A stretch of 46,419 nt of DNA from an uncultured Prevotellaceae bacterium (GCA_900320055.1 ONQS01000035.1:1-46419); one strand, 5' to 3'; positions 17,929 to 26,730 are shown, counted from the first letter of the stretch. Program-made: numbers and translations. The notes: generated by a model from the sequence alone, not told the origin.

Positions 17929-18504
17929 ATGAAGCAAAACTGGAGACCTGGAACCATGATATACCCGTTGCCCGCGCTGCTGGTCAGTTGCGGCGCCACC
18001 CCCGAGGAGTATAACGTCTTCACGGCGGCTTGGACGGGTACAATCTGCAGCGATCCGGCTTTGTGTTATGTGTCGATACGTCCCGAGAGGTACAGCCATG
18101 GCATCGTCGAGCGCAACATGGCATTCACGCTCAACCTCACCAGCCGCGACATGGCACGGGCCACCGACTGGTGTGGCGTGCGCTCTGGCCGTGACTATGA
18201 CAAGTGGCAACAGATGCACATCACGCCCGTCAAGGGTGAGACCGTCGACGCCCCCTACATTGCCGAGGCTCCAGTGAGCATCGAGTGCCGCGTGCGCGAT
18301 ATCATGCGACTGGGCACACACGACATGTTTATTGGCGAAGTGGTCAACGTCATTGCCGACGACCGCTACATCGACCCGCAGACTGGGGCGCTCGACCTCA
18401 AGGCAGCCGACCTGATCACCTACTGCCACGGGCACTACTACTCGCTTGGCGACGAGATCGGCCACTTCGGATGGTCAGTCCGCAAGAAGCCCAAAAAGGA
18501 CTAA
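17929..18504 (+). CDS. Flavin reductase family (FMN-binding split-barrel) protein
   Basis: This 191-residue protein has the fold of flavin reductases (DIM6/NTAB type) that bind FMN. Visible family features are the start MKQNWRPGTMIYPLPALLVS, the segment NVFTAAWTGTICSDPALCYV (about 31-50) and SIRPERYSHGIVERNMAFTLN. The SIECRVRDIMRLGTHDMFIGEV part forms the barrel's second half. It may reduce flavin or act in an electron-transfer role; the substrate is unknown. A later ATG than the longest frame is used because it begins the conserved domain. The stop codon is the first part of the ACTAACA repeat before glyA. Confidence 0.85.
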   Translation: MKQNWRPGTMIYPLPALLVSCGATPEEYNVFTAAWTGTICSDPALCYVSIRPERYSHGIVERNMAFTLNLTSRDMARATDWCGVRSGRDYDKWQQMHITPVKGETVDAPYIAEAPVSIECRVRDIMRLGTHDMFIGEVVNVIADDRYIDPQTGALDLKAADLITYCHGHYYSLGDEIGHFGWSVRKKPKKD

Positions 18505-18617
18505 CAACTAACAACTAACAACTAACAACTAAAAACTAACAACTAACAACTAACATAACTTTAATACTAACATCTAGAAACTAACAACTAGCGACTAGAA
18601 ACTAAAAACTAAAAAAA
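18501..18617 (+). repeat. ACTAACA/ACTAAAA heptamer array before glyA
   Basis: A run of about fifteen ACTAACA-like units (CTAACAACTAACAACTAAC and variants ACTAAAA, ACTAGAA, ACTAGCG) fills the gap and starts in the flavin reductase stop codon. It ends 5 nt before the glyA ATG. It is the longest member of the sense-oriented leader repeat class in this window. Confidence 0.8.
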
Positions 18618-18621
18618 ATCA

Positions 18622-19902
18622 ATGGAACGAGACAAAGCGATTTTTGACATTATCGAGCGCGAACATCTGCGTCAGCAGCACGGCATTGAACTCATTGCCA
18701 GTGAGAACTTCGTCAGTGAACAGGTCATGCAGGCCATGGGCAGTTGCCTGACCAACAAGTATGCCGAGGGTTATCCTGGACACCGCTACTATGGTGGTTG
18801 CCAGTGTGTTGACGAGAGCGAGAACCTCGCCATCGAGCGCCTCAAACAGATCTTCGGTGCTGAGTACGTTAACGTACAGCCCCACTCGGGCGCTCAGGCC
18901 AACATGGCTGTCTTCATGGCATGCCTCAAGCCTGGTGACAAGTTCATGGGCCTCAATCTGGCTCATGGTGGTCACCTCTCACATGGTAGCCCCGTCAACT
19001 TCTCGGGTCTGATGTTCCAGGCTTGCGAATATAACGTTACTCCCGACACCAACCTCGTCGACTACGACCAGATGGAAGAGGTGGCACAGCGCGAGCATCC
19101 CAAACTGATCGTTGGTGGTGCCAGCGCCTATAGCCGTGAGTGGGACTACGAGCGCATGCGCAAGATCGCCGACAGCGTCGGAGCACTGCTCATGATCGAC
19201 ATGGCACACCCCGCTGGCTTGATCGCCGCAGGTCTGCTCAAAAACCCCTTGAAGTATGCTCACATCGTTACCAGCACCACCCACAAGACCCTGCGTGGTC
19301 CCCGTGGCGGTATCATCCTGCTCGGTAAGGACTTCGACAATCCTTGGGGCAAGACCACCAAGAAGGGCGTCATCCGCAAGATGTCGTCACTGCTCGACAG
19401 CGCCGTATTCCCCGGCGTGCAGGGCGGTCCCCTCGAGCACGTGATTGCTGCAAAGGCTGTTGCCTTCGGTGAGATTCTGCAACCCTCGTTCAAGGACTAT
19501 GCCATCCAGGTGCGCACCAATGCCGCCGCTATGGCACAGGCCCTCATCGACAAGGGTTACAAGATCTGCTCGGGCGGTACCGACAACCACTGCATGCTGG
19601 TTGACCTGCGCACCAAGTATCCCGAGTTGACCGGTAAAGTGGCTGAGGCTGCACTCGTTGCTGCCGACATCACTGTCAACAAGAATATGGTTCCCTTCGA
19701 CGACCGCAGCGCCTTCCAGACCAGCGGTCTGCGTCTGGGTACTCCCGCCATCACCACCCGTGGCCTCAAGGAGGACAAGATGGGCGACATCGTCGAACTC
19801 ATCGACACCGTTCTGCGTGCCCCCGAGGACGAGGCAGTCATCGCCGCCGTTCGTGGCAAGGTCAACGAGATGATGAAGGACTATCCCATGTTCGCATGGT
19901 AA
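18622..19902 (+). CDS. glyA: Serine hydroxymethyltransferase
   Basis: This PLP enzyme interconverts serine and glycine, charging tetrahydrofolate with a one-carbon unit. The 426 residues fit the family. Landmarks are [11 protein letters not shown] near residue 22, [13 protein letters not shown] near 47, [12 protein letters not shown] near 83 and the PLP lysine K222 in [12 protein letters not shown]. The C-terminal [17 protein letters not shown] helps bind folate. Codon use is strongly biased to C-ending codons, as expected for high expression. The repeat-rich leader is noted separately. A 14-bp stem-loop ends the gene. Confidence 0.97.
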   Translation: MERDKAIFDIIEREHLRQQHGIELIASENFVSEQVMQAMGSCLTNKYAEGYPGHRYYGGCQCVDESENLAIERLKQIFGAEYVNVQPHSGAQANMAVFMACLKPGDKFMGLNLAHGGHLSHGSPVNFSGLMFQACEYNVTPDTNLVDYDQMEEVAQREHPKLIVGGASAYSREWDYERMRKIADSVGALLMIDMAHPAGLIAAGLLKNPLKYAHIVTSTTHKTLRGPRGGIILLGKDFDNPWGKTTKKGVIRKMSSLLDSAVFPGVQGGPLEHVIAAKAVAFGEILQPSFKDYAIQVRTNAAAMAQALIDKGYKICSGGTDNHCMLVDLRTKYPELTGKVAEAALVAADITVNKNMVPFDDRSAFQTSGLRLGTPAITTRGLKEDKMGDIVELIDTVLRAPEDEAVIAAVRGKVNEMMKDYPMFAW

Positions 19903-19960
19903 AGATTTAAGTTGGGCCCGCGCTCAACTTAGTCTAAGCATTCAGATTAAAAGTTTTAAG

Positions 19961-19997
19961 AGCATCCGCTTTCCGATAGACGGAGAGTGGATGCTTT
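19961..19997 (+). terminator. Terminator after glyA
   Basis: AGCATCC (19961-19967) pairs with GGATGCT (19989-19995). The stem continues inward to about 14 bp with G-U pairs, and TTTC follows. Confidence 0.7.
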
Positions 19998-20013
19998 CTG
20001 TTCGTTATGTTCT

Positions 20014-20090
20014 ATCCGTCATCCCCGCTATCACCGTCATTCCCGTTCTCACCGTTTTTTCCGTTTAATCCGTTAACCCCGCTGGCAATT
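20014..20090 (+). repeat. Irregular CCGTT/CCCG tandem repeat
   Basis: About eight CCG-containing units (CCGTCAT, CCCGCT, ACCGTCATT, CCCGTTCT, ACCGTTTTTT, CCGTTTAAT, CCGTTAACC) follow at 7-11 nt intervals between glyA and the BspA-like gene. No coding pattern. Function unknown. Confidence 0.5.
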
Positions 20091-20114
20091 TTTGCGGTTT
20101 ATTCATCATTTTCT

Positions 20115-20144
20115 TTTGAAATTTGATTATATTTACTATTTTTG
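20115..20144 (+). promoter_or_regulatory. Promoter of the BspA-like gene
   Basis: TTTG (20115-20118), an 18-nt spacer and TATTTTTG (20137-20144). The ATG lies 29 nt further. Confidence 0.6.
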
Positions 20145-20173
20145 CAACAAAATAACTTAATAAATCATCACTT

Positions 20174-22516
20174 ATGAAAAAAATCTATCTCTTTAAGGCG
20201 ATTGCCCTAGTGGCGATTCTCACTTGTGCGTTGAGCGCCAGCGCTGCAACCTCAACTTTCACGAAGAATGGCATCACCTACCAGTTGACGACTTACTCTG
20301 ACGACAGTGGTGTCCTCACCGTCCAGAACAAGGGCTATTTCAATTCCTATTCAGGCGTTGTGAACATTCCTGATAGCGTTGAATATAGCGACAGATTGTA
20401 TCCTGTTACGGGAATTGGCTATCAGGCGTTTAAGAACTGCACAAGCCTCACGGCAGTCACGATACCCGAGGGCGTATCGATGTTGCTGAACGAGAGTTTT
20501 GCCGGTTGTACCTCGCTGACGAAAATCACCCTGCCCAGCACGATGTACAGCATTTACAACAATGCCTTTACCGGTTGCACTGGCTTGACGAGCATTACCT
20601 GCTTGAGTGAAACGGCCAGATCGTTCAATGCCAACAACTTTGACACAAGCACCTATTCCAACGCCACGCTGTATGTACCGCAGGGCTCAAAAAGCAGTTA
20701 CCAGAGTACTGCGGCCTGGTCACAGTTCTCCAACATACAGGAAATCAATAAGTTTGTGGTTGACGGCATCTATTACACAGTAACCAGCGGCAACAATGTC
20801 AGTGTGACCTACAGGGATTCGCCGAATTATCGCAGTTACTATGGCAAAGTGCATGTACCTGAAACCGTGACCTATCATGGCGTGACTTATACCGTGACAG
20901 CGGTTGGCGAATCAGCCTTCAGGGAATGCACGACGGCCGATAGGAAGTTATCAGTCACGCTTCCCAACACAGTACAAACCATCGAAACCTATGGTTTCTA
21001 TATGTCTAATCTCTATTACATTGAGTTGGGCACGGGGCTTAGGTCTATAGGCGGACTGGCTTTTGCGGGCACCGAGAACTCGCTTAATATCATTAACTGT
21101 CATGCGATGAATACACCCACGGTTCAATTAAACACGTTTGCCGAAGAGCACTATGAAAATACCATCCTGTGGATACCTCGCATGGCGTATGGCAGATATA
21201 CGAGCGCAAACTATTGGAAGAACTTTAACCTGAATAATCTGTTTTATGGCTATGACTTCCAGATTGACGGTGTCTATTATGGAATCAACTCCTATGTGAA
21301 TACCGTTGAGGTATCGGCTTACGCCATTAAGACCGATACTACATCGTTGTTCAGTGCCTTTTCTACTCTGGGGAGTGTTACCATTCCTCGCACTGTGACT
21401 TACCAAGGGGTCGAGTATACCGTCAATCGTATTGGCCCGGCTGCGTTCTATAGTTGGCACATAAATGACATATCATTGCCAAATAGCATCGAGAGTATAG
21501 AACTGAACGCATTTTATGATGTTGATAATTTGGAACACATCAATTTCTCAGAAGGTGTGACCAGTATCGGTAGAATGGCATTTGCAGATTGCAGCAGTCT
21601 GCAGAAAGTTATGATACCCAATACTGTCAAATCCATCGATTATGCGGCTTTCTCTGGATGTTCTGCTCTCGATACCCTGATTTTAGGCGCTGGCGTGGAA
21701 CAGATTGGCAAAAGTGCATTCAGAACATGTACCAATCTCAGTATTGTGCTCAGTTTTCCGCTCATTCCGCCCGTAATATCTAATGATGTCTTTGCTGATG
21801 TGACCTATAATAATGCTAAATTATATGCTGCGGTTTCGGCACTTCCTGCCTATCAGGCCGCTGTGGGGTGGCGAAACTTCAATCATATTGTGAATATGCA
21901 CACGCTTGACGAAGCCTTGAATGCGCCAGGTGGAAACATCCATTTTGAAGAAAGCGACTATTCCTGGATCGTGTGGGACGATGGAGAGAGGCTCTTTGCC
22001 AAGTCAGGCAATGCGGGTGTGCATAATAGTTCTTCGACGCTGCGGACCACTGTCAAAGTTTCTGAACCATCCATCTTGTCGTTTGATTTCAAGGCGTGGG
22101 GCGAGAGTGATATGAACGCGCCAAACACACACTATGATGAATGCGTGTTTATGGTGAACGGCACTTCGATATTCCGTTATGGAGCCCTTGACAACGATTG
22201 GGAGACCTTCACTTATGAACTGCAGCCCAATGTCACCTACCAACTGCGTTGGTACTATCACAAGGACGTGAGTGACAACGGCGAGGGTGACTACTTCGCC
22301 TTGGACAATATCAAGATTGAGCCTAAGAGCATTCGCGGTGATGTGAATGGCGATAGCAGCGTCAACATCACCGACGTGACGTCCCTGATCGACTACTTGC
22401 TTAGTGGTAATGTTGACGGCCTCAATCTCGCTGCTGCCGACTGCAACAACGATACCAATGTTAATATCACCGACGTGACGACTCTGATCGACTACCTGCT
22501 CAGCGGCACTTGGTAA
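20174..22516 (+). CDS. Secreted BspA-like leucine-rich-repeat protein with C-terminal dockerins
   Basis: This is a 780-residue exported protein. A signal peptide (1-24) is followed by blocks of BspA/TpLRR-type repeats of 23 residues (GYQAFKNCTSLTAVTIPEGV, SFAGCTSLTKITLPST). These are arranged in several repeated modules, each opened by a short beta domain (VDGIYYTVTSG, IDGVYYGINSY). A beta-sandwich, possibly sugar-binding, region lies at about 570-720. Two dockerin repeats end the protein (DVNGDSSVNITDVTSLIDYL and DCNNDTNVNITDVTTLIDYL). Such proteins mediate adhesion or complex assembly; the partner is unknown. In the second dockerin repeat the first loop reads DCNND. Confidence 0.85.
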   Translation: MKKIYLFKAIALVAILTCALSASAATSTFTKNGITYQLTTYSDDSGVLTVQNKGYFNSYSGVVNIPDSVEYSDRLYPVTGIGYQAFKNCTSLTAVTIPEGVSMLLNESFAGCTSLTKITLPSTMYSIYNNAFTGCTGLTSITCLSETARSFNANNFDTSTYSNATLYVPQGSKSSYQSTAAWSQFSNIQEINKFVVDGIYYTVTSGNNVSVTYRDSPNYRSYYGKVHVPETVTYHGVTYTVTAVGESAFRECTTADRKLSVTLPNTVQTIETYGFYMSNLYYIELGTGLRSIGGLAFAGTENSLNIINCHAMNTPTVQLNTFAEEHYENTILWIPRMAYGRYTSANYWKNFNLNNLFYGYDFQIDGVYYGINSYVNTVEVSAYAIKTDTTSLFSAFSTLGSVTIPRTVTYQGVEYTVNRIGPAAFYSWHINDISLPNSIESIELNAFYDVDNLEHINFSEGVTSIGRMAFADCSSLQKVMIPNTVKSIDYAAFSGCSALDTLILGAGVEQIGKSAFRTCTNLSIVLSFPLIPPVISNDVFADVTYNNAKLYAAVSALPAYQAAVGWRNFNHIVNMHTLDEALNAPGGNIHFEESDYSWIVWDDGERLFAKSGNAGVHNSSSTLRTTVKVSEPSILSFDFKAWGESDMNAPNTHYDECVFMVNGTSIFRYGALDNDWETFTYELQPNVTYQLRWYYHKDVSDNGEGDYFALDNIKIEPKSIRGDVNGDSSVNITDVTSLIDYLLSGNVDGLNLAAADCNNDTNVNITDVTTLIDYLLSGTW

Positions 22517-22549
22517 CTGAAAGATTCGCCCTCGCTGTTTGTTGGGTAG

Positions 22550-22739
22550 TCAGGCCTCGTGTGAGATGTCACGCGCCATAGCGTTCAGGATGTTACATTG
22601 GTCGCGACTGATGGTGCGGCGCTCGTTGTGGTGTGGCCATGGAGCAAGTAGCAACAACTTGCCGTCGGCACAAGCGTCAAATCGACGGCCGCAACTCACC
22701 TGCCCATTGTCTCTTCTTTTGGAATTCTTCTTGATTCAT
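22550..22739 (-). pseudogene. Small unknown gene with own promoter, apparently frameshifted
   Basis: From ATG 22739 the frame reads MNQEEFQKKRQWAGEL and stops at 22677 after 20 codons. Shifted by one base near 22692, an open frame continues CGRRFDACADGKLLLLAP and ends DISHEA at 22550. Together they would make a protein of about 64 residues of no recognised family. The downstream part could also start at GTG 22699. A well-formed promoter precedes it, which argues that it is or recently was a gene. It is divergent from fabG. Confidence 0.4.
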
Positions 22740-22746
22740 CGTGATG

Positions 22747-22777
22747 CAAAGTTACAAATCACCGCTGTAATAGGCAA
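22747..22777 (-). promoter_or_regulatory. Promoter of the small gene at 22739
   Basis: On the minus strand, TTG (22777-22775), a 20-nt spacer and TAACTTTG (22754-22747). The ATG lies 7 nt further. Confidence 0.55.
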
Positions 22778-22803
22778 GAAGAAAGAGGAAATTCCAATGC
22801 TGA

Positions 22804-22888
22804 CCGAGGCAGGGCCTCGGCATAGGAAACTGGGCGGGCGGTTGTTGGTCAAGCATGGCAGTCCTCTGTGCCACGGCATTGCCGTGGC
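22804..22888 (+). other. Two perfect stem-loops upstream of fabG promoter
   Basis: CCGAGGC/GCCTCGG (22804-22820, 3-nt loop) and GCCACGGC/GCCGTGGC (22870-22888, 3-nt loop) lie between the divergent small-gene and fabG promoters. They may be operators or terminators; no U-tract follows either. Confidence 0.5.
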
Positions 22889-22905
22889 GAGAATAGGGTT
22901 GCGGT

Positions 22906-22936
22906 TTTGCAGTCTCGACAATAATGATTAACTTTG
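22906..22936 (+). promoter_or_regulatory. Promoter of fabG
   Basis: TTTG (22906-22909), a 19-nt spacer and TAACTTTG (22929-22936). The leader would be about 55 nt. Confidence 0.75.
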
Positions 22937-22997
22937 CACCCGATTTTTTAATTGACGACCAATCACTAACTACTATTAATAAAGAAGAGAAGAAAAA

Positions 22998-23711
22998 ATG
23001 AAGATGTTAGAAGGAAAAGTGGCGCTCATCACTGGCGCCGCAAGGGGCATCGGCAAGGCCATCGCCCTGAAGTTTGCCGCAGAGGGCGCTGATGTCGCCT
23101 TTACCGACCTTGTTATCGACGAGAACGGCAAGCAGACCGAGCAGGAAATCGCAGCCCTGGGCGTGCGCGCCAAGGGCTATGCCAGCAACGCTGCTAACTT
23201 TGAGGAGACCGAGGCCGTCGTGAAGCAGATTCACGAGGACTTTGGCCACATCGATATCCTGGTCAACAATGCCGGTATCACCAAGGACGGTATCATGCTG
23301 CGCATGACCGAGCAGCAGTGGGACGCCGTCATTGCCGTTAACCTCAAGAGCGCGTTCAACTTCATCCACGCCCTGGTGCCCATCATGATGCGCCAGCGCA
23401 ACGGCTCCATTATCAACATGGCATCGGTAGTGGGTGTGCACGGCAATGCCGGACAGGCCAACTATGCTGCCAGCAAGGCTGGACTTATCGCTCTGGCCAA
23501 GAGCATTGCTCAGGAGATGGGCAGCCGCGGCATCCGCGCCAACGCTATCGCTCCGGGCTTTATCGACACCGCTATGACCCAAGCCCTCAGTGAGGACGTC
23601 CGTAAGGAATGGTGCCAGCGCATCCCCCTGCGGGCTACCTTCCTCGCCAGCGATATGTCGGCCTATGTGACCGGTCAGGTCATCCAAGTCGATGGTGGCA
23701 TGAACATGTAA
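22998..23711 (+). CDS. fabG: 3-oxoacyl-[acyl-carrier-protein] reductase
   Basis: This is an NADPH-dependent short-chain dehydrogenase of fatty acid synthesis. It has 237 residues, with the Rossmann motif TGAARGIG (12-19), NNAG (90-93) and the active-site residues S143, Y156 and K160 (NYAASKAG). The end GQVIQVDGGMNM is typical for FabG. The protein is about 10 residues shorter than usual, in the segment near WCQRIPLRATFLASDMSAY. A second ATG at 23004 is an alternative start. A 12-bp hairpin follows at 23750. Confidence 0.92.
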   Translation: MKMLEGKVALITGAARGIGKAIALKFAAEGADVAFTDLVIDENGKQTEQEIAALGVRAKGYASNAANFEETEAVVKQIHEDFGHIDILVNNAGITKDGIMLRMTEQQWDAVIAVNLKSAFNFIHALVPIMMRQRNGSIINMASVVGVHGNAGQANYAASKAGLIALAKSIAQEMGSRGIRANAIAPGFIDTAMTQALSEDVRKEWCQRIPLRATFLASDMSAYVTGQVIQVDGGMNM

Positions 23712-23749
23712 TATGCCTGAGGCCTTATCGGCACGCCTACGTCATCAAC

Positions 23750-23793
23750 GAGGCTGCGTCAACATTCTCTATCAGGGATGATGACGCAGCCTC
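23750..23793 (+). terminator. Terminator after fabG
   Basis: GAGGCTGCGTCA (23750-23761) pairs perfectly with TGACGCAGCCTC (23782-23793), followed by ATCCTTATTT. Confidence 0.7.
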
Positions 23794-23917
23794 ATCCTTA
23801 TTTATGCCAGGGTACCCGCTTCCAATCGCTGGGTGTGTCATCATTCAACACCTTGCCTGCTTGGTCTTGCACGGCTATGCGGCTAGTGTGTCCAAGGCCT
23901 ACTTCCTTTTTATGCGT

Positions 23918-23949
23918 TTTGACAAAATGCGGAACTTTACCTATATTTG
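23918..23949 (+). promoter_or_regulatory. Promoter of the dockerin protein gene at 24024
   Basis: TTTG (23918-23921), a 20-nt spacer and TATATTTG (23942-23949). The leader is about 70 nt. Nothing else is seen in the 312-nt gap apart from the fabG terminator. Confidence 0.75.
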
Positions 23950-24023
23950 CGGTCACCTGAGCATGTTCAGGCCATTGTGGATGTATATTAATATTATAAT
24001 GAACTGTCCTAATTCTTAAGATC

Positions 24024-25913
24024 ATGTCCAACAGAATGTTTCTTGCGCTGATGGCGATGCTTGTAGTGCTCGCTGCAGATGCTCAAATCAGTCAGCCCAT
24101 GGCATCAAGTCAGCAACCGTTGTCGTTAAAGCGTGTTGCTCCTAGGCTTGAGGTCAAGGAGATGCAATTGCGTGCTCCCGGAACGCCAGTCCGCGATTCC
24201 GAATCCGCGCCTCAAGTGCTAAAACCCTTCTACAGGCGTCCTGCGGGAGCATTTTATTGCTCGATGATTGCCAAAAATGGAGTGGGAGGGTACAGTTATA
24301 ATACGGAATTTGTGCAACTCAAGCCGTTTGCCGACTACACGCTTTACTCATGGGTCGACGGTGCGGATGCCAACACACATTACTTCTGGGATGTCTATAA
24401 TCAGGACGGCGGCTCGACTCAGTATGAATCCGAAGATTGCGTCGTGAGTTATGGTCTGAACACGCGGCAAGACATGCCTAAGTTATTGGCCGTAGATGGT
24501 GATCCCGACGCATCGACATCCAATGGGTATGAGTATCAGATGCCTTACTATCGCAATCCTATGGGCAGTGGCACCGGTGACGATCCGATCGTCTCTTCGT
24601 TACCTGTCGCTCAGGCATGGGCTACCGTCAATCCTCAATCGATGGGCGATGAAGATGGTATCGAATACCTGCTCTCGAGCAAGACCACTTGCGCCAGAGG
24701 CCGCAACGGTGATCTCTACAACACATGGGTGACCTACTATGGCGCGACGCCCTGTGAGGGCTATGAGCGTGGTTGGTGGTTCGGAAAGAATGCCTCCCAC
24801 GTCGATGGCATGGCCCAGGCCTTTGAGCGGCCGGAGCATCCCTATGTGCTCACCAAGGTCTATATGATGATGTCTGATGACCTTGAGTGCACTGCGCCCG
24901 TCAAGTTGCATTGCAAAGTGTATCGCCTCAACTATATTCTTCCCTATGATGACGAGGAGTCCGCCATTTTGTTGGACAACTTCGACCGCACGCTGCAACT
25001 GATCGTCACTGGCGAGGCCACCATCACGCCCACCACAGCCTCGGCCAAGAATGGCTATGTGGAGTTTACCCTCTATGGTCACGACGAGTACGATGAGTCA
25101 CTTGTGTATGAGTATACCCCGACCATCGACTTCCCCATCCTGATAGTCGTGGATGGGTATAACGACCCCGAGGCAGCCGCTCTGGCTCGATTCTCGGCAT
25201 TTATCAGCGCCGATTACAATGTGGATGAGGGCTTTGGTGAGACGGCCTACCTGAAGTATCCTTGGACGGACAGTAACGGCAGCTTTACCGGAGAGTATTA
25301 CTGGCGAGGCTTGAATAATTTCTTCAGCATCGGACAGATGAAGACTGCCTTTTCGATCTTTGTCGTTGCTGATCACCCCTATATCACCCTGCTGTATCCC
25401 CAACAGGGGAGAGAATACCACTTCCCGAATGAGGGTGGGGAGATGACCCGGAACATCGATGACAACGGCTCTATGATCACTGTCGATGGACTGTGGTTCC
25501 TCTCCTCATTGATGGTCGATGATGATGAGTGGGAAGTAGTCTGCCCGAACGGTGACGACATCCCCGATTGGCTCGACATCTCACTCGAGGATGTCGGTGA
25601 GAGGGACGAGGGACATGTGGTGCAGGCCCGTGTACAGGCCGAGCCTTTGAGTGACGATTTGGACTATCGTGAGGCTATCGTGCGCTTCAGGATTTCAGGC
25701 GATTACTTCGATTACAAGTTTACGCAAGGCGAAAAAACGACTCCGTTCCCGCCTGATGATGAAATCAACATCGCCACCATCAATGCCATCATCAACGTGA
25801 TCTTGGGTGGCCATGTCGATGACGATATCTTGCGGCAACTTGACTTTAATCAGGATGGTGAAATCAGCATTGCCGATGTCAATGCGGTGGTCAAGATTAT
25901 TCTCGAGTCTTAG
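24024..25913 (+). CDS. Secreted protein of unknown function with degenerate C-terminal dockerin
   Basis: This 629-residue exported protein has a signal peptide (about 1-20, ending LAADAQ). The large middle part is beta-rich, with many aromatic and acidic residues and no family I recognise. A BACON-like or Ig-like domain (about 470-570) may be present near ISLEDVGERDEGH. The C-terminus has two dockerin-like units. The first (DDEINIATINAIINVIL) lacks the usual DxNxDG loop; the second (DFNQDGEISIADVNAVVKII) is intact. It is transcribed from its own promoter and converges with the DUF695 gene. Confidence 0.75.
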   Translation: MSNRMFLALMAMLVVLAADAQISQPMASSQQPLSLKRVAPRLEVKEMQLRAPGTPVRDSESAPQVLKPFYRRPAGAFYCSMIAKNGVGGYSYNTEFVQLKPFADYTLYSWVDGADANTHYFWDVYNQDGGSTQYESEDCVVSYGLNTRQDMPKLLAVDGDPDASTSNGYEYQMPYYRNPMGSGTGDDPIVSSLPVAQAWATVNPQSMGDEDGIEYLLSSKTTCARGRNGDLYNTWVTYYGATPCEGYERGWWFGKNASHVDGMAQAFERPEHPYVLTKVYMMMSDDLECTAPVKLHCKVYRLNYILPYDDEESAILLDNFDRTLQLIVTGEATITPTTASAKNGYVEFTLYGHDEYDESLVYEYTPTIDFPILIVVDGYNDPEAAALARFSAFISADYNVDEGFGETAYLKYPWTDSNGSFTGEYYWRGLNNFFSIGQMKTAFSIFVVADHPYITLLYPQQGREYHFPNEGGEMTRNIDDNGSMITVDGLWFLSSLMVDDDEWEVVCPNGDDIPDWLDISLEDVGERDEGHVVQARVQAEPLSDDLDYREAIVRFRISGDYFDYKFTQGEKTTPFPPDDEINIATINAIINVILGGHVDDDILRQLDFNQDGEISIADVNAVVKIILES

Positions 25914-25934
25914 ATTGGGGTGGGGCCGAAGCGC

Positions 25935-26384
25935 TTAGTCTTCGCCGCTGCCCACTTCACACTCGCACATCTCGCGGTACTCTTGCCAGTCGGGATCTTC
26001 TTCGGCTTCAAATTGCAACGGTAGTGCGGGAAAGGGTGACATCACCTCGTTAAACTTGCGCTGGAAGATGTGCAGGCTATGAGTGTAAAACACCCAGTCG
26101 CGGCGACCGTCGCCGGTGTAGATGCCCGTCATGATGGCTATGGGGTCTTTGTCGAAGCACTCGTTCAAGGCATCGGTGACTTCCTCCATGATCTTGCTGT
26201 CGGCATATTGCGGCAGCAGGCGGTCGTTGCCCTCGTAGCACCACGAGACTTCGACCCGGTAGCGGTAGCGTCCGGTCTCAATCACGTTCTGCAGGTCGCG
26301 GCGACCGGTCACCAGTATCAGGTTGCCATTGTCGCTCTCGGCGGGTGCGGTCCACCAGTCGTTGCTGATTTTCAGTTTAGCCAT
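25935..26384 (-). CDS. DUF695-domain protein
   Basis: This cytosolic protein of 149 residues matches the DUF695 pattern: an early NDWWTAPAESDNGNLILVTG segment and the core RYRYRVEVSWCYEG. The late part TGIYTGDGRRDWVFYTHSLH is close to the family signature, followed by an acidic tail. The molecular function is unknown. It is the last gene before the presumed left edge of the mobile element, since the genes beyond it are phage-like. Confidence 0.75.
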   Translation of the reverse strand: MAKLKISNDWWTAPAESDNGNLILVTGRRDLQNVIETGRYRYRVEVSWCYEGNDRLLPQYADSKIMEEVTDALNECFDKDPIAIMTGIYTGDGRRDWVFYTHSLHIFQRKFNEVMSPFPALPLQFEAEEDPDWQEYREMCECEVGSGED

Positions 26385-26513
26385 ACTCTGTTGCGATGTG
26401 GGTGGTTATTATCTTGAGGTGGATGGGCCATCAGGATTGCCGCTGGCCCATCGCTGGCGCAAATTTAATCATAATTCCGCTAATGTCGGTTTTGTGGGAT
26501 TATTTTATTGGTT

Positions 26514-26523
26514 TCGGTACCGA
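26514..26523. other. 10-bp palindrome in the presumed boundary region
   Basis: TCGGTACCGA is a perfect 10-bp palindrome flanked by T runs. It lies 22 nt before the 21-bp direct repeats. It may be part of an attachment or operator site. Confidence 0.35.
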
Positions 26524-26544
26524 TTTTTGTGCTTTCAGAATCGG

Positions 26545-26597
26545 AAAATCACCCCCATAAGACTCAAAATACCCCCAAAAATGCAGAAAATATCCCC
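26545..26597 (+). repeat. Three direct repeats with exact 21-bp period
   Basis: AAAATCACCCCC, AAAATACCCCC and AAAATATCCCC begin at 26545, 26566 and 26587. The 21-bp period equals two helical turns, so proteins bound to the repeats would lie on one DNA face. The location between host gene DUF695 and the first element genes suggests recombinase arm sites or operator iterons. This is inference. Confidence 0.6.
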
Positions 26598-26650
26598 TCA
26601 ATGGCTTGTTAATAACTTTTTTTTGCTTACTATTTTGCGTTCCCATTCAT

Positions 26651-26677
26651 AACCTGCTGAAATGCAGGTTTTTTTGT
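26651..26677 (+). terminator. Intrinsic terminator at the element edge
   Basis: AACCTGC (26651-26657) pairs with GCAGGTT (26664-26670, 6-nt loop), followed by seven Ts on the plus strand. No plus-strand gene ends here, so it may shield the element or end a short RNA. Confidence 0.65.
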
Positions 26678-26730
26678 TTATTCTTGTGGGATGTGGAGAG
26701 AGGGCGCGACAATAATTCGGAAACAAACCG

